Shown one piece after another: positions 1 to 9,362 of a stretch of 64,000 bases of DNA. Made by a program: the position numbers and the translations under genes. The stretch spans positions 62,001 to 126,000 of the forward strand of contig NZ_SOBW01000010.1 in assembly GCF_004364975.1 (NCBI RefSeq), in the 5' to 3' direction. Under the pieces are notes generated by a model. That model had not been told where the DNA came from and made no database searches. It worked only from the letters and a program-made list of their open reading frames with translations. The stretch is from Gelidibacter sediminis. Its GTDB lineage: Bacteria; Bacteroidota; Bacteroidia; Flavobacteriales; Flavobacteriaceae. Every line of letters starts with the position of its first letter. The stretch's first letter is position 1.

Positions 1-34
1 CATAATTTGAAAAGAGTTTGGCAAAATTGCATAA

Positions 35-68
35 AAAAAAGGATAAACTAAAATGTTTATCCTTTTTT
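35..68 (-). terminator. intrinsic terminator of the ribosomal protein operon
   Basis: A 14-bp perfect stem (positions 35-48 with 55-68) closes a 6-base loop. The stem ends in A/T runs on both sides, so it can stop transcription from either strand. It lies 22 bases past the rplQ stop, which makes it the natural end of the minus-strand cluster. Confidence 0.85.
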
Positions 69-89
69 ATATTTATAAATGTAAACCAT

Positions 90-581
90 TTATTCTTCTT
101 CGTTGGTTGCTTTTTTATCAACAGCTGGAGCAGCAGCAGCGGCTGCAGCAGTAGCATCAGATTTTTTAGAACGACCTCTACGAGTAGATTTTTTCTTAGG
201 TTGCTTATCTACGTTGTAAATTTCATTGAAATCTACCAATTCGATCATTGCCATGTCAGCATTATCACCTAAACGATTACCTAATTTGATGATACGTGTG
301 TACCCACCTGGACGATCGCCAACTTTTGGTGCAACATCTCTGAACAATTCAGCTACCGCTTCTTTTTGTCTGATTCTACTATACACAATACGTCTGTTGT
401 GCGTCGTATCTTCTTTAGACTTAGTAATCAATGGCTCTACAAATTGCTTTAGAGCTTTTGCTTTAGCAACAGTAGTATTAATACGCTTATGCTCAATTAA
501 AGAACAAGCCATATTTGCCAACATTGACTTTCTGTGTGCGGTTTTACGACCTAAATGGTTTATTTTTTTTCCGTGTCTCAT
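90..581 (-). CDS. rplQ: 50S ribosomal protein L17
   Basis: L17 is a large-subunit protein bound near the exit of the peptide tunnel. The N-terminal 120 residues are a standard L17 domain, opening [13 protein letters not shown] and containing the usual block of residues after the start. At 163 residues it is longer than the roughly 127-residue enterobacterial protein; the extra C-terminal 40 residues are basic ([12 protein letters not shown]), then a run of alanines, then an acidic end, a tail common in Bacteroidota. It is the last gene of the alpha operon, 142 bases behind rpoA, and is followed by an intrinsic terminator. The call is secure; the function of the tail is unknown. Confidence 0.97.
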   Translation of the reverse strand: MRHGKKINHLGRKTAHRKSMLANMACSLIEHKRINTTVAKAKALKQFVEPLITKSKEDTTHNRRIVYSRIRQKEAVAELFRDVAPKVGDRPGGYTRIIKLGNRLGDNADMAMIELVDFNEIYNVDKQPKKKSTRRGRSKKSDATAAAAAAAPAVDKKATNEEE

Positions 582-595
582 GACATTTTTATTTT

Positions 596-641
596 CATCA
601 TCTTGCTACAATATCCGTTCGTCGGAGAGCAAATTATGATG
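596..641 (-). promoter_or_regulatory. structured spacer hairpin between rpoA and rplQ
   Basis: A three-tier inverted repeat: 596-601 pairs with 636-641, 603-607 with 628-632, and 615-617 with 623-625. There is no following T-run on the minus strand, so it is not a standard terminator. It could be an RNA processing or stability element or a binding site for an r-protein. This is inferred from pairing only. Confidence 0.45.
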
Positions 642-723
642 GGTTATTTATTAATTTTTGATTTATGACATTTAAACTGCGAATTCTACATTTTAAAATC
701 GCAAATCTAAATTTGAAAATCGA

Positions 724-1716
724 CTAGTCTTTATCTAGTTTGTATTTGCTTAAGTCCATTCCGAAGTTCAAACCTTTAACATTTACTAGTTCTTCTAGTT
801 CTGTTAATGATTTCTTACCGAAGTTTCTGAATTTCATTAAATCATTTTTATTGAAAGATACTAAGTCTCCTAAAGTATCAACTTCTGCAGCTTTTAAGCA
901 ATTTAATGCACGTACAGAAAGGTCCATATCAACCAATTTGGTTTTCAATAGTTGTCTCATGTGAAGTGATTCTTCATCATAAGTCTCTGTCTGAGCAATT
1001 TCATCAGCCTCTAAAGTGATACGCTCGTCAGAGAATAACATAAAGTGGTGGATTAATATCTTGGCCGCTTCAGTTAACGCATCTTTAGGATTGATAGATC
1101 CATCCGTTTGAATTTCAAAAACCAATTTTTCATAATCTGTTTTTTGCTCTACACGGAAGTTTTCAATAGCGTACTTTACATTCTTAATTGGCGTGTAAAT
1201 TGAATCTGTAAAGATGGTTCCAATTGGTGCAGAAGCTTTTTTATTTTCTTCAGCAGGAACATATCCTCTACCTTTTTCAATAGTTAACTCCATATTAATG
1301 CTCACTTTGGAATCTAAATTACAAATTACCAAGTCTTTGTTTAACACTTGAAACCCTGAAATGAACTTTTGGAAATCGCCAGCTGTAATTTGGTCCTGTC
1401 CTGATATTGAGATTGTAACAGTTTCGTTATCAATTTCGTCAATTTGACGCTTAAAGTTAACTTGCTTTAAGTTCAAAATTATTTCAGTGACATCTTCAAC
1501 TACACCAGCAATGGTAGAAAACTCATGATCTACACCTTCAATTCTCACAGATGTAATAGCAAATCCTTCCAAAGAAGACAACAACACTCTTCTTAAAGCA
1601 TTACCTACAGTTAATCCATAGCCAGGTTCAAGAGGTCTGAATTCAAACTTCCCTTCAAAAGGCGTTGAATCAATCATGATTACTTTATCAGGCTTCTGAA
1701 AATTTAATATTGCCAT
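724..1716 (-). CDS. rpoA: DNA-directed RNA polymerase subunit alpha
   Basis: Alpha dimerises to nucleate RNA polymerase assembly and contacts promoters and activators through its C-terminal domain. The 330 residues match the usual length. The N-terminal dimerisation domain carries the signature [19 protein letters not shown] near residue 30, and residues from about 255 form the helix-hairpin-helix C-terminal domain ([20 protein letters not shown], then [11 protein letters not shown]). It follows rpsD and precedes rplQ, the standard alpha operon order. The 95-base spacer from rpsD contains a hairpin (1752-1782). Confidence 0.98.
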   Translation of the reverse strand: MAILNFQKPDKVIMIDSTPFEGKFEFRPLEPGYGLTVGNALRRVLLSSLEGFAITSVRIEGVDHEFSTIAGVVEDVTEIILNLKQVNFKRQIDEIDNETVTISISGQDQITAGDFQKFISGFQVLNKDLVICNLDSKVSINMELTIEKGRGYVPAEENKKASAPIGTIFTDSIYTPIKNVKYAIENFRVEQKTDYEKLVFEIQTDGSINPKDALTEAAKILIHHFMLFSDERITLEADEIAQTETYDEESLHMRQLLKTKLVDMDLSVRALNCLKAAEVDTLGDLVSFNKNDLMKFRNFGKKSLTELEELVNVKGLNFGMDLSKYKLDKD

Positions 1717-1751
1717 ACTTTTTCTTCTTTTTAATTGTTAATTAGTTGCGC

Positions 1752-1782
1752 GGTTTATAAGTATGAAGAAGACTAATAAACC
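1752..1782 (-). promoter_or_regulatory. hairpin in the rpsD-rpoA spacer
   Basis: Positions 1752-1762 pair with 1772-1782 with one mismatch around a 9-base loop. It sits in the leader of rpoA, 36 bases before the start codon. There is no T-run, so termination is unlikely; a role in mRNA processing or translational control is possible but unproved. Confidence 0.35.
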
Positions 1783-1811
1783 CTTTGGCCAATTTCCAAT
1801 ATGATTAATTA

Positions 1812-2417
1812 TTATTTAGAGTATAATTCAACGATAAACTGTTCGTTGATATTTTCTGGAATTTGAACTCTTGCAGGAATTGAAACATAAGTTCCTTGTT
1901 TAGTCTCATTATTCCACGTCATCCACTCATATACATTGTTAGAGTTAGATAATGAACTTTGGATAGCATCTAGCGATTTAGATTTTTCTCTAACGGCAAC
2001 AACATCTCCAGCTTTTAATTGGTAAGAAGGAATGTTTACGATTTCTCCGTTTACAGTAATGTGTCTGTGAGAAACTAATTGACGTGCTCCACTACGAGAT
2101 GGAGATAAGCCCAATCTGAAAACCACGTTATCTAAACGAGATTCACATAATTGTAACAATACCTCACCAGTAATACCTTGTGCAGCAGTTGCTTTTTTAA
2201 ACATGTTTCTGAATTGTTTCTCCAATATACCGTAAGTATATTTTGCCTTTTGCTTTTCCATTAACTGGATTGCATATTCAGATTTTTTTCCACGACGCTT
2301 GTTTGCACCATGTTGACCTGGAGGATAGTTTCTTTTTTCGAAAGCTTTATCATCTCCGAAAATAGCTTCGCCGAATTTTCGGGCTATTTTAGTTTTAGGA
2401 CCAGTATATCTTGCCAT
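1812..2417 (-). CDS. rpsD: 30S ribosomal protein S4
   Basis: S4 is a primary 16S rRNA binder that nucleates 30S assembly and in some bacteria represses the alpha operon. The 201-residue sequence opens [17 protein letters not shown] and carries the S4 RNA-binding domain from about residue 90 ([14 protein letters not shown], then [14 protein letters not shown]). The first 45 residues have no cysteine cluster, so this is the zinc-free form. It is separated from rpsK by a terminator hairpin and has its own consensus promoter (2522-2551), so rpsD-rpoA-rplQ can be expressed as a separate unit. Confidence 0.98.
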   Translation of the reverse strand: MARYTGPKTKIARKFGEAIFGDDKAFEKRNYPPGQHGANKRRGKKSEYAIQLMEKQKAKYTYGILEKQFRNMFKKATAAQGITGEVLLQLCESRLDNVVFRLGLSPSRSGARQLVSHRHITVNGEIVNIPSYQLKAGDVVAVREKSKSLDAIQSSLSNSNNVYEWMTWNNETKQGTYVSIPARVQIPENINEQFIVELYSK

Positions 2418-2521
2418 TTCTTAAATTAAATTATGAGAGTGTCTATGAATTAAGGTCTTAATCTTATCCTCCGATAAACAGTGATCTCTCGTTAATACTT
2501 GTTATTATTTTTTTGAGTCTG

Positions 2522-2551
2522 CAAATTTACATATAAAAAAACTAATATCAA
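2522..2551 (-). promoter_or_regulatory. promoter of rpsD-rpoA-rplQ
   Basis: On the minus strand TTG (2551-2549) is followed by exactly 19 bases and TAAATTTG (2529-2522). This matches the Bacteroidota sigma consensus TTG-N19-TAnnTTTG. The predicted start of transcription leaves a leader of about 100 bases before rpsD. The TTG lies inside the stem of the overlapping terminator. Confidence 0.7.
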
Positions 2552-2575
2552 CCATTTAAAACAGTTGATATTAGT
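2535..2575 (-). terminator. terminator after rpsK, overlapping the rpsD promoter
   Basis: A 12-bp perfect stem (2541-2552 with 2564-2575) with an 11-base loop is followed on the minus strand by a T-run (complement of 2535-2540). It begins 17 bases after the rpsK stop. It would end or attenuate transcripts from the spc/rpsM-rpsK segment before rpsD. Confidence 0.75.
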
Positions 2576-2592
2576 TCTATATACATTATAAA

Positions 2593-2982
2593 TTATACAC
2601 GTCTACGCTTTGGAGGGCGACATCCATTATGTGGTAGTGGTGTAACGTCAATGATCTCTGTTACTTCAATACCTGCATTATGGATAGAACGGATGGCAGA
2701 TTCTCTACCATTTCCTGGTCCTTTAACGTATACTTTTACTTTTTTAAGTCCAGCTTCTCTTGCTACTGCTGCAGCATCTTCAGCGGCCATTTGAGCAGCA
2801 TATGGAGTATTCTTTTTAGAACCTCTAAAGCCCATTTTACCAGCTGATGACCAAGAAACGACATCTCCTTTTTTGTTGGTTAAAGAGATAATGATGTTGT
2901 TGAAAGAAGCTGCAATGTGTGCCTCTCCGTTAGCCTCAACAATAACCTTACGCTTTTTAACTTTTGTACTTGCCTTTGCCAT
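2593..2982 (-). CDS. rpsK: 30S ribosomal protein S11
   Basis: S11 forms part of the 30S platform near the mRNA exit and contacts S7 and S18. At 129 residues the length is standard. Hallmarks are [20 protein letters not shown] in the middle and the conserved C-terminal [13 protein letters not shown]. It lies 99 bases downstream of rpsM and is followed at once by a terminator-like hairpin, so it may be the end of one transcription unit. Confidence 0.98.
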   Translation of the reverse strand: MAKASTKVKKRKVIVEANGEAHIAASFNNIIISLTNKKGDVVSWSSAGKMGFRGSKKNTPYAAQMAAEDAAAVAREAGLKKVKVYVKGPGNGRESAIRSIHNAGIEVTEIIDVTPLPHNGCRPPKRRRV

Positions 2983-3081
2983 ATGTAATTAGTTTTTAGT
3001 ATTAGTTTATAGTCGCTAGAATCCTAAACCGTCAAATTTCAAACAGATTCTTTCCAACGTCTAATAGACTAAAGACTATTT

Positions 3082-3456
3082 TTATTTAGTTGCTTTTTTC
3101 TTGTTAGCAACAGTTTTTCTTCTACCTTTTCTTGTTCTAGAGTTGTTTTTAGTACGTTGACCTCTTAATGGAAGTCCAGCTCTATGACGAATACCTCTGT
3201 AACATCCAATATCCATTAAACGTTTGATGTTTAACTGAATTTCTGAACGCAATTCACCTTCAATAGTTAAGGCCCCTACAGCTTCACGAATATTACTGAT
3301 CTCGTCATCTGTCCAGTCCTGAACTTTTGTGTTTTCATCAACTTTAGCTTGTGCTAAAATTTCTTTTGCTTTGCTTGCACCTATTCCATAGATGTAAGTT
3401 AAAGAGATTACTCCTCTTTTTTGTTTTGGTATATCAACACCTGCAATTCTTGCCAT
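3082..3456 (-). CDS. rpsM: 30S ribosomal protein S13
   Basis: S13 sits in the 30S head and bridges to the 50S subunit and P-site tRNA. The 124 residues open [15 protein letters not shown], contain the helix-two-turns-helix core, and end in a basic tail with [18 protein letters not shown] that reaches towards tRNA. It starts 2 bases after the rpmJ stop, implying translational coupling. Confidence 0.98.
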   Translation of the reverse strand: MARIAGVDIPKQKRGVISLTYIYGIGASKAKEILAQAKVDENTKVQDWTDDEISNIREAVGALTIEGELRSEIQLNIKRLMDIGCYRGIRHRAGLPLRGQRTKNNSRTRKGRRKTVANKKKATK

Positions 3457-3458
3457 AA

Positions 3459-3575
3459 TTAACCTTGTCTTTGTTTGAATCTAGGATTCTTTTTGTTAAT
3501 GACGTAAAGTCTTCCTTTTCGACGTACTAACTTACAGTCAGCACTTCTTTTTTTAACTGATGCTCTTACTTTCAT
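3459..3575 (-). CDS. rpmJ: 50S ribosomal protein L36 (zinc-free form)
   Basis: This 38-residue gene reads [19 protein letters not shown], then a second basic half ending [11 protein letters not shown]36 is a small late-assembly protein of the 50S subunit. Classical L36 binds zinc with three Cys and one His; here only Cys14 remains, and the other positions are Ser11, Asn27 and a non-His residue near 32-33, so no zinc site can form. It lies between infA (12 bases away) and rpsM (2 bases), the standard order. The length, start and terminal KQRQG leave no doubt about identity. Confidence 0.97.
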   Translation of the reverse strand: MKVRASVKKRSADCKLVRRKGRLYVINKKNPRFKQRQG

Positions 3576-3587
3576 CTGTTCTATTTA

Positions 3588-3803
3588 TTAATATCTATAA
3601 GTTATTCGAGCCTTAGACAAATCATACGGGCTCATTTCTAATTTGACTTTGTCTCCTGGTAACAGTTTAATGTAGTGCATACGCATTTTACCAGAAATAT
3701 GCGCGGTAACTATATGTCCATTTTCTAATTCAACACGAAACATAGCATTGGATAATGCTTCAATTATTGATCCGTCTTGTTCTATTGCTGCTTGTTTTGC
3801 CAT
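3588..3803 (-). CDS. infA: translation initiation factor IF-1
   Basis: IF-1 binds the 30S A-site and supports IF-2 and IF-3 during initiation. The 71 residues form one S1/OB-fold domain: [20 protein letters not shown], then [20 protein letters not shown] and the C-terminal [11 protein letters not shown]. It lies 7 bases after secY without the adk and map genes that intervene in many other phyla. Confidence 0.98.
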   Translation of the reverse strand: MAKQAAIEQDGSIIEALSNAMFRVELENGHIVTAHISGKMRMHYIKLLPGDKVKLEMSPYDLSKARITYRY

Positions 3804-3810
3804 AATAATA

Positions 3811-5157
3811 TTAAGCTACTGCTTTTCTATTTTTACCGGTTTTCATTAAGCCATCGTAGTGTTTGTTCAACAAGTATGAATTAATTTGTTGCATTGTATC
3901 TATTGCAACTCCAACCATAATCAATAACGATGTCCCACCAAAGAATAATGCCCAACCTTGCTGAACGCCCATCAATTTCACAACAACCGCTGGGAACACA
4001 GCAATCATAGCTAAAAATATAGAACCGGGTAAGGTTATTTGAGACATAATTCTATCTAAATATTCAGAGGTTTCAGTTCCTGGTCTGATGCCCGGGATAA
4101 ATCCACCACTGCGTTTTAAATCATCTGCCATTTTATTAGTAGGTACTGTAATTGCCGTATAAAAATACGTAAATACAATAATTAACAAAGCAAATACAAT
4201 GTTGTACCAAAGACCAAAAATATCAGAGAAGTTGGTTTGCAGCCAAACTCCCACAGGACCTTCGCCTAAGCCTTTACCTATTAATGTTGGCACAAACATA
4301 ATTGCCTGAGCAAAAATGATTGGCATTACACCAGAGGCATTCAATTTTAGAGGTAAAAACTGTCTTGAACCAAACACGTTTTTTTCATAACCTCCAGAAG
4401 CAGTACGACGTGCATATTGAACAGCTATCTTACGAACGCCCATTACTAACATTATTGACAGTAATATGATAACAAACCAGATGACCAATTCAATAAGTAC
4501 CATCATCAATCCACCGTTACCACCACCTTCTAATCTAGAAGCATAGTTTTGGATGAATGACGCTGGCATATTAGCTATAATACCTACCATAATCAATAAA
4601 GAAATACCGTTACCGATACCTTTATCGGTGATTTTCTCACCCAACCACATTGCAAAAACAGTACCTGTTACCAAGATAATTACTGAAGATACATAAAACA
4701 TTGTTCCTGTACCCAATAAGAATGCTGATGAAGGAATCCCTAATGCTGGTAAACTTGCCAAATATCCTGGTGCTTGCACCAAACAGATAGCAATAGTTAA
4801 CCAACGTGTAATTTGATTGATCTTTTTACGTCCACTCTCCCCGTCCTTCTGTAATTTCTGAAGGTAAGGAATAGCGATACCCATCAACTGAACGACAATT
4901 GAAGCCGAAATGTAAGGCATAATACCTAGCGCAAATACGGAGGCATTAGCAAAAGCCCCACCCGTAAAGGCATTCAGTAGCCCTAAAATACCTTGGTCTG
5001 TATTACTGGCCAAAGCACCTAACTGACTTGCATCGATACCTGGTAAAACTACCTGAGCACCAAAACGATAAACTAAAAGAAGGCCAAGCGTAAGCATGAT
5101 TCTATCTTTTAGTTCAGTTATTTTCCAAACATTTTTTAAAGTCTCTATAAATTTCAT
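3811..5157 (-). CDS. secY: preprotein translocase subunit SecY
   Basis: SecY is the channel of the Sec translocon in the inner membrane. The 448 residues contain about ten hydrophobic segments and diagnostic loops such as [14 protein letters not shown] (near residue 80), [10 protein letters not shown] (near 180) and [12 protein letters not shown] (near 355). It sits between rplO and infA, its usual place in the spc operon. The start, 13 bases after the rplO stop, gives the expected N-terminal amphipathic segment. Confidence 0.98.
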   Translation of the reverse strand: MKFIETLKNVWKITELKDRIMLTLGLLLVYRFGAQVVLPGIDASQLGALASNTDQGILGLLNAFTGGAFANASVFALGIMPYISASIVVQLMGIAIPYLQKLQKDGESGRKKINQITRWLTIAICLVQAPGYLASLPALGIPSSAFLLGTGTMFYVSSVIILVTGTVFAMWLGEKITDKGIGNGISLLIMVGIIANMPASFIQNYASRLEGGGNGGLMMVLIELVIWFVIILLSIMLVMGVRKIAVQYARRTASGGYEKNVFGSRQFLPLKLNASGVMPIIFAQAIMFVPTLIGKGLGEGPVGVWLQTNFSDIFGLWYNIVFALLIIVFTYFYTAITVPTNKMADDLKRSGGFIPGIRPGTETSEYLDRIMSQITLPGSIFLAMIAVFPAVVVKLMGVQQGWALFFGGTSLLIMVGVAIDTMQQINSYLLNKHYDGLMKTGKNRKAVA

Positions 5158-5170
5158 TCTCTAAAAGGTC

Positions 5171-5623
5171 TTATAAAGTTACAGCTTCTCCTCCGGCGGC
5201 TTCAATAGCAGCTTTTGCTGAAGCGGTAAATTTATGAGCAGTTACTTTTAATTTTGATTTCAATTCGCCACGACCTAAGATTTTAACAAGATCATTCTTG
5301 CCTACAACACCTAGTTCCAATAACGTTACAAAATCTACAGTGTCTTTAATGACTTTGTCATCAACCAATGCTTGTAATTTATCAAGATTAACACCTTGAT
5401 ACTCCACGCGATTGATATTTGTAAATCCAAACTTAGGCACACGTCTTTGAAGCGGCATTTGACCACCTTCAAATCCTACTTTCTTAGAATAACCAGAACG
5501 CGATTTAGCTCCTTTGTGACCACGAGTTGCGGTACCACCTTTACCAGAACCTTGTCCTCTACCTATTCTTTTGCCTTGATTTTTAACTGACCCTTCAGCC
5601 GGTTTTAAATTACTTAAATCCAT
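5171..5623 (-). CDS. rplO: 50S ribosomal protein L15
   Basis: L15 is a large-subunit assembly protein with a long glycine- and arginine-rich N-terminal extension threaded into 23S rRNA. The signature is GRGQGSGKGGTATRGHKGAK at residues 22-41, followed by FEGGQMPLQRRVPKFGF. The 150-residue length is standard. It starts 12 bases after rpmD and leads into secY. Confidence 0.98.
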   Translation of the reverse strand: MDLSNLKPAEGSVKNQGKRIGRGQGSGKGGTATRGHKGAKSRSGYSKKVGFEGGQMPLQRRVPKFGFTNINRVEYQGVNLDKLQALVDDKVIKDTVDFVTLLELGVVGKNDLVKILGRGELKSKLKVTAHKFTASAKAAIEAAGGEAVTL

Positions 5624-5635
5624 TATTCTGCTGTA

Positions 5636-5818
5636 TTATTTTGTTCCCTCTACAGAAACTAAATGTTGAACTTTATTAATCATTCCAAGAATACTTGGCG
5701 TGTCATCATGCTCAACAACCTGATTCATCTTATGCAAACCTAAAGATTCTAAGATTCTTTTTTGTGTTTGCGTACGGTTGATAGCACTTTTTACTTTCTT
5801 TACTTTGATCTTTGCCAT
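5636..5818 (-). CDS. rpmD: 50S ribosomal protein L30
   Basis: A 60-residue L30, a small ferredoxin-like-fold protein of the 50S subunit. It reads [20 protein letters not shown], with the typical [20 protein letters not shown] core. It lies between rpsE and rplO as in most bacteria, but the 107-base spacer after rpsE is far longer than its neighbours and is structured. Confidence 0.97.
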   Translation of the reverse strand: MAKIKVKKVKSAINRTQTQKRILESLGLHKMNQVVEHDDTPSILGMINKVQHLVSVEGTK

Positions 5819-5840
5819 TATTTTTTAGTATTTAGTAGTT

Positions 5841-5915
5841 AGTATTAGGTATTAAGAATTTAGCTCAAAGTGCATTGAAAAATCACTTGTTACTTTGTAC
5901 TTAATACTTCGTACT
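5841..5915 (-). promoter_or_regulatory. long hairpin in the rpsE-rpmD spacer
   Basis: Positions 5841-5856 pair with 5900-5915 (one mismatch, two G-T wobbles), and an inner stem 5868-5872 with 5884-5888 lies in the loop. Both arms are built of TAGTATT/TACTTAATAC simple repeats. No T-run follows on the minus strand. The element may affect relative expression of the two halves of the spc operon, or may just be decayed repeat DNA. Confidence 0.4.
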
Positions 5916-5925
5916 CCATACTCAT

Positions 5926-6450
5926 TTATCCGTTAAATACTTTTGTAAGTGAAATACCTCTTTCTTTAGCGATTGATCCTGCATCTCTTAACTGTAATAA
6001 TGCATCAAAAGTTGCTTTTACTACGTTATGAGGATTAGAAGATCCTTGAGATTTTGATAATACATCATGTACACCAACAGCCTCTAAAACCGTTCTTACA
6101 GCTCCACCAGCAATAACTCCAGTACCTTCAGCAGCTGGAATGATATTGACTCTTGCACCACCATACTTACCTTTTTGTTCGTGCGGTAATGTTTTTCTAA
6201 GGATAGGGATTCTCACTAAGTTTTTCTTAGCGTCTTCAATTGCTTTAGCAATTGCAGTAGCAACGTCTTTCGATTTTCCTAAGCCATGGCCTACAACACC
6301 AGCTTCATCTCCAACTACTACAATAGCAGAAAAACCGAATGCTCTACCACCTTTAGTAACTTTAGTAACTCTCTGTACACCTATAAGATGATCTTTAAGG
6401 TCTAACCCACTAGGTTTTACTAATTCTGCGTTTTTATATTTTTGATACAT
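5926..6450 (-). CDS. rpsE: 30S ribosomal protein S5
   Basis: S5 lies at the mRNA entry channel and affects decoding accuracy. Of 174 residues, about 20-85 form the double-stranded RNA-binding domain ([18 protein letters not shown]) and the second half is the ribosomal S5 fold ([20 protein letters not shown]). It starts 6 bases after rplR. Confidence 0.98.
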   Translation of the reverse strand: MYQKYKNAELVKPSGLDLKDHLIGVQRVTKVTKGGRAFGFSAIVVVGDEAGVVGHGLGKSKDVATAIAKAIEDAKKNLVRIPILRKTLPHEQKGKYGGARVNIIPAAEGTGVIAGGAVRTVLEAVGVHDVLSKSQGSSNPHNVVKATFDALLQLRDAGSIAKERGISLTKVFNG

Positions 6451-6456
6451 AATGTC

Positions 6457-6813
6457 TTAAAATTTTAGTCCTGCTTCTCTAGCACCATCTGCTAATGATT
6501 TTACTCTTCCGTGATATTGATACCCACCTCTATCAAAAGAAATAGTCTCAACACCAGCTTTCAAAGCTCTTTCGCCAACAGCTTTACCAACTAAGGCAGC
6601 TATTTCTGATTTGGTTCCTTTTGCAGAACTAATGTCTTTATCTCTTGAAGATGCAGCACTAATAGTATTACCAGTTACATCGTCGATAATTTGAGCATAA
6701 ATTTCTTTATTGCTTCTATATACAGCTAAACGAGGTCTTGCTTCTGTTCCAGAAACAACCTTACGAATTCTGTTTTTTATTCTTAATCTTCTTTGATTTT
6801 TTGTCAATGCCAT
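6457..6813 (-). CDS. rplR: 50S ribosomal protein L18
   Basis: L18 binds 5S rRNA in the central protuberance together with L5. The 118 residues show the family layout: basic N-terminus ([15 protein letters not shown]), [19 protein letters not shown], and the C-terminal [20 protein letters not shown]. It lies 10 bases from rplF and 6 from rpsE. Confidence 0.98.
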   Translation of the reverse strand: MALTKNQRRLRIKNRIRKVVSGTEARPRLAVYRSNKEIYAQIIDDVTGNTISAASSRDKDISSAKGTKSEIAALVGKAVGERALKAGVETISFDRGGYQYHGRVKSLADGAREAGLKF

Positions 6814-6823
6814 AACTATACGA

Positions 6824-7366
6824 TTATGCTGATTTACCTGCTTTTCTTCTTAATACTTCTCCAACAAACTTGATGCCTTTTCCTTTGTAAGGCTCAGGTT
6901 TTCTATAGCCGCGAATCTTAGCTGCAACTTGACCAACCAATTGTTTGTCATGTGAAGTTAATTTTACGATTGGATTCTTTCCTTTTTCAGAAATGGTCTC
7001 CACTTTAACCTCAGGAGCAACTTCTAATACTATATTATGAGAAAACCCTAAAGCTAAATCTAATTTTTGTCCTTGGTTTGAAGCTCTATAACCAACACCA
7101 ACCAATTCTAATTGCTTGGTCCAGCCTTGAGATACTCCTTCTACCATATTCTTTACCAATGATCTGTAAAGACCATGGTTAGTTCTTGCTTCCTTACTAT
7201 CAGATGGACGTGCTACTGACACTTCACCATCTTTTACAGTAATTTCAACACTTTCGAATTTCTGACTCAACTCACCCAATTTACCTTTTACAGTAATTAC
7301 GTTGTCTTTGACGTCTATTGTAACCCCTTCAGGGATTGCTACTGGATTATTTCCTATTCTTGACAT
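6824..7366 (-). CDS. rplF: 50S ribosomal protein L6
   Basis: L6 lies at the base of the L7/L12 stalk near the sarcin-ricin loop and supports factor binding. It opens [15 protein letters not shown] and ends with the signature [20 protein letters not shown]; the 180-residue length is standard for two tandem L6 domains. It follows rpsH by 12 bases. Confidence 0.98.
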   Translation of the reverse strand: MSRIGNNPVAIPEGVTIDVKDNVITVKGKLGELSQKFESVEITVKDGEVSVARPSDSKEARTNHGLYRSLVKNMVEGVSQGWTKQLELVGVGYRASNQGQKLDLALGFSHNIVLEVAPEVKVETISEKGKNPIVKLTSHDKQLVGQVAAKIRGYRKPEPYKGKGIKFVGEVLRRKAGKSA

Positions 7367-7378
7367 ATCTCTCCTTTT

Positions 7379-7777
7379 TTAGTAAACGTAGCACAATAAT
7401 TCACCACCAACATTCTCTTTATGCGCTTGCTTTCCTGTCATCACTCCGTGAGAAGTAGACACAATTGCAATTCCAAGTCCGTTAAGGATTCTTGGCATCT
7501 CGCTAGAGCTTGCGTATTTACGTAAACCTGGTTTACTTAATCTTTGAATTTTTCTGATGACAGGCTCTTTAGTTTCCTTATTGTACTTAAGCGCTATCTT
7601 GATAGTGCCTTGTACTGAAGAGTCATCAAACTTGTAACTTAAAATATATCCTTGGTCGAATAATATTTTAGTAATTTCTTTTTTCAGATTTGATGCAGGA
7701 ATCTCGACAACTCTATGGTTGGCCATTACTGCATTTCTAACTCGTGTTAGATAATCTGCGATTGGATCTGTATTCAT
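7379..7777 (-). CDS. rpsH: 30S ribosomal protein S8
   Basis: S8 is a primary binder of 16S rRNA helix 21 and, in E. coli, the translational repressor of the spc operon. The 132 residues start MNTDPIADYLTRVRNA and carry the C-terminal signature ILNGLGIAIVSTSHGVMTG. The rpsN-rpsH spacer is 64 bases, longer than most junctions in the cluster. Confidence 0.98.
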   Translation of the reverse strand: MNTDPIADYLTRVRNAVMANHRVVEIPASNLKKEITKILFDQGYILSYKFDDSSVQGTIKIALKYNKETKEPVIRKIQRLSKPGLRKYASSSEMPRILNGLGIAIVSTSHGVMTGKQAHKENVGGELLCYVY

Positions 7778-7841
7778 TTATATTAAATTGCGGATATGGT
7801 TTTTGGTTCTCCCCAAACCTACATCCAGTTCATACTATATA

Positions 7842-8111
7842 TTACCAGCTAGCTTTTCTAACTCCTGGGATCAAGCCTTGGTTTGCCATCTCGCGTAACA
7901 TTACACGAGAGATTCCAAAAATACGTACGTATCCTCTTGGTCTTCCGGTTAATTTACAACGGTTGTGCAAACGTACTGGTGATGCGTTTCTTGGTAACTT
8001 TTGTAAGGCTTCATAATCGCCAGCTTCTTTCAAAGCTTTGCGTTTGTCAGCATACTTATCTACCATTTTTTGTCTTTTCACCTCACGGGCTTTCATTGAT
8101 TCTTTAGCCAT
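7842..8111 (-). CDS. rpsN: 30S ribosomal protein S14 (zinc-free long form)
   Basis: S14 sits in the 30S head. At 89 residues this is the long form, with [20 protein letters not shown] and the C-terminal [11 protein letters not shown]. The zinc form needs two CxxC pairs; only one cysteine is present here, so it is the metal-independent type. It starts 3 bases after the rplE stop. Confidence 0.98.
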   Translation of the reverse strand: MAKESMKAREVKRQKMVDKYADKRKALKEAGDYEALQKLPRNASPVRLHNRCKLTGRPRGYVRIFGISRVMLREMANQGLIPGVRKASW

Positions 8112-8114
8112 ATC

Positions 8115-8666
8115 TTAGTTCTTTTGAAAAGGTAAACCTAATTCTGTTAATAACGATTTTGCTTCTTTATCTGTAGCAGCCGTCGTGACAAAGGTAATAT
8201 CCATTCCTGAAATATTGTTAACTTTATCAATATCTATTTCTGGAAAGATAATTTGCTCAACAATACCTAAATTGTAATTTCCTCTTCCGTCAAAGCCAGT
8301 AGCTTTAATTCCGTTAAAGTCTCTTACACGTGGTAGCGCTGAAGTTACCAAACGGTCTAAGAACTCATACATTTGCTCACCGCGTAATGTAACTCTTGCA
8401 CCAATTGGCATACCCTTACGTAATTTGAACGTTGCGATATCTTTTTTAGACAATGTTGCTACGGCTTTTTGACCAGAAATTTTGGTCAATTCGTCCACAG
8501 CGTGGTCTACTAACTTTTTATCGGCAACTGCAGCACCAACTCCTTTAGATATAACTATCTTTTGAAGTTTAGGAACTTGCATTACGTTTTTATATCCGAA
8601 TTCTTCTGTAAGAGCAGTAACTACTTTGTCCTTGTACTCTTGTTTTAATCTTGGAATATAAGCCAT
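8115..8666 (-). CDS. rplE: 50S ribosomal protein L5
   Basis: L5 binds 5S rRNA and contacts P-site tRNA and S13. The 183 residues include [33 protein letters not shown] and the C-terminal [14 protein letters not shown]. It is 2 bases from rplX and 3 from rpsN. Confidence 0.98.
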   Translation of the reverse strand: MAYIPRLKQEYKDKVVTALTEEFGYKNVMQVPKLQKIVISKGVGAAVADKKLVDHAVDELTKISGQKAVATLSKKDIATFKLRKGMPIGARVTLRGEQMYEFLDRLVTSALPRVRDFNGIKATGFDGRGNYNLGIVEQIIFPEIDIDKVNNISGMDITFVTTAATDKEAKSLLTELGLPFQKN

Positions 8667-8668
8667 AA

Positions 8669-8992
8669 CTAAATTACTTCATTTGATTTTTTAGAAAATC
8701 TCACTTTTTTATCGCCTTCCATTCTATAACCAACGCGGGTAGTTTCTCCTTTACCACTTAAAAGTGATAAATTGGAAATATGAATAGGCGCTTCTTTCTC
8801 TACAATGCCACCTTGTGGGCTTTGTGCACTTGGTTTAGTATGTTTCTTCACCATGTTCACGCCTTCTACGATCGCTTTGTTCTTATCTTTTAAGATCTTT
8901 ACAACTTTACCTTCTGTACCTTTATGGTCTCCAGCAATTACTTGTACTGTATCTCCCGATTTTATTTTAAACTTTGTCATCTTATTAGTCAT
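8669..8992 (-). CDS. rplX: 50S ribosomal protein L24
   Basis: L24 initiates 50S assembly by binding 23S domain I. A KOW motif lies near residues 13-40 ([19 protein letters not shown]). The ATG at 8992 overlaps the rplN stop as TAATG and gives 107 residues; a second ATG at 8980 gives 103 residues beginning [10 protein letters not shown], closer to the family N-terminus. The overlapping start favours coupling, but either start is possible. Confidence 0.96.
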   Translation of the reverse strand: MTNKMTKFKIKSGDTVQVIAGDHKGTEGKVVKILKDKNKAIVEGVNMVKKHTKPSAQSPQGGIVEKEAPIHISNLSLLSGKGETTRVGYRMEGDKKVRFSKKSNEVI

Positions 8993-9360
8993 TAAAGCAC
9001 TTCAGGTGCTAATGATACAATTTTCATGAATTGCTTGTCACGAAGTTCTCTTGCAACAGGTCCAAAAACACGTGTGCCTCTCATTTCTCCTTGCGGATTT
9101 AAAAGTACACAAGCATTGTCATCAAATCTGATATAAGATCCGTCAGGACGTCTTACCTCCTTTTTGGTACGTACAACAACGGCTGTAGAAACAGCTCCTT
9201 TTTTGATGTTACCATTAGGTGTTGCATCTTTTACAGAAACAACTATCTTGTCGCCTACAGAAGCATATCTTCTTTTAGTACCACCTAGAACGCGGATAGT
9301 CAAAACTTCCTTCGCTCCAGTGTTATCAGCCACTCTTAATCTTGATTCTTGTTGTAACAT
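8992..9360 (-). CDS. rplN: 50S ribosomal protein L14
   Basis: L14 forms part of the intersubunit bridge near the factor-binding site. The 122 residues are standard: [19 protein letters not shown] at the start and [20 protein letters not shown] at the end. It starts 2 bases after rpsQ and its stop overlaps the rplX start. Confidence 0.98.
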   Translation of the reverse strand: MLQQESRLRVADNTGAKEVLTIRVLGGTKRRYASVGDKIVVSVKDATPNGNIKKGAVSTAVVVRTKKEVRRPDGSYIRFDDNACVLLNPQGEMRGTRVFGPVARELRDKQFMKIVSLAPEVL

Positions 9361-9362
9361 AA

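Noticed and set aside
1-3. Possible minus-strand start codon (CAT on the plus strand) of a gene running off the left edge
   Set aside because: Only the ATG itself is inside the window, so no coding sequence can be examined. It would fit a gene following rplQ but cannot be supported.
226-639. Plus-strand open frame of 137 codons
   Set aside because: It lies antisense to rplQ, has no family resemblance and no promoter; it is a shadow of a real gene.
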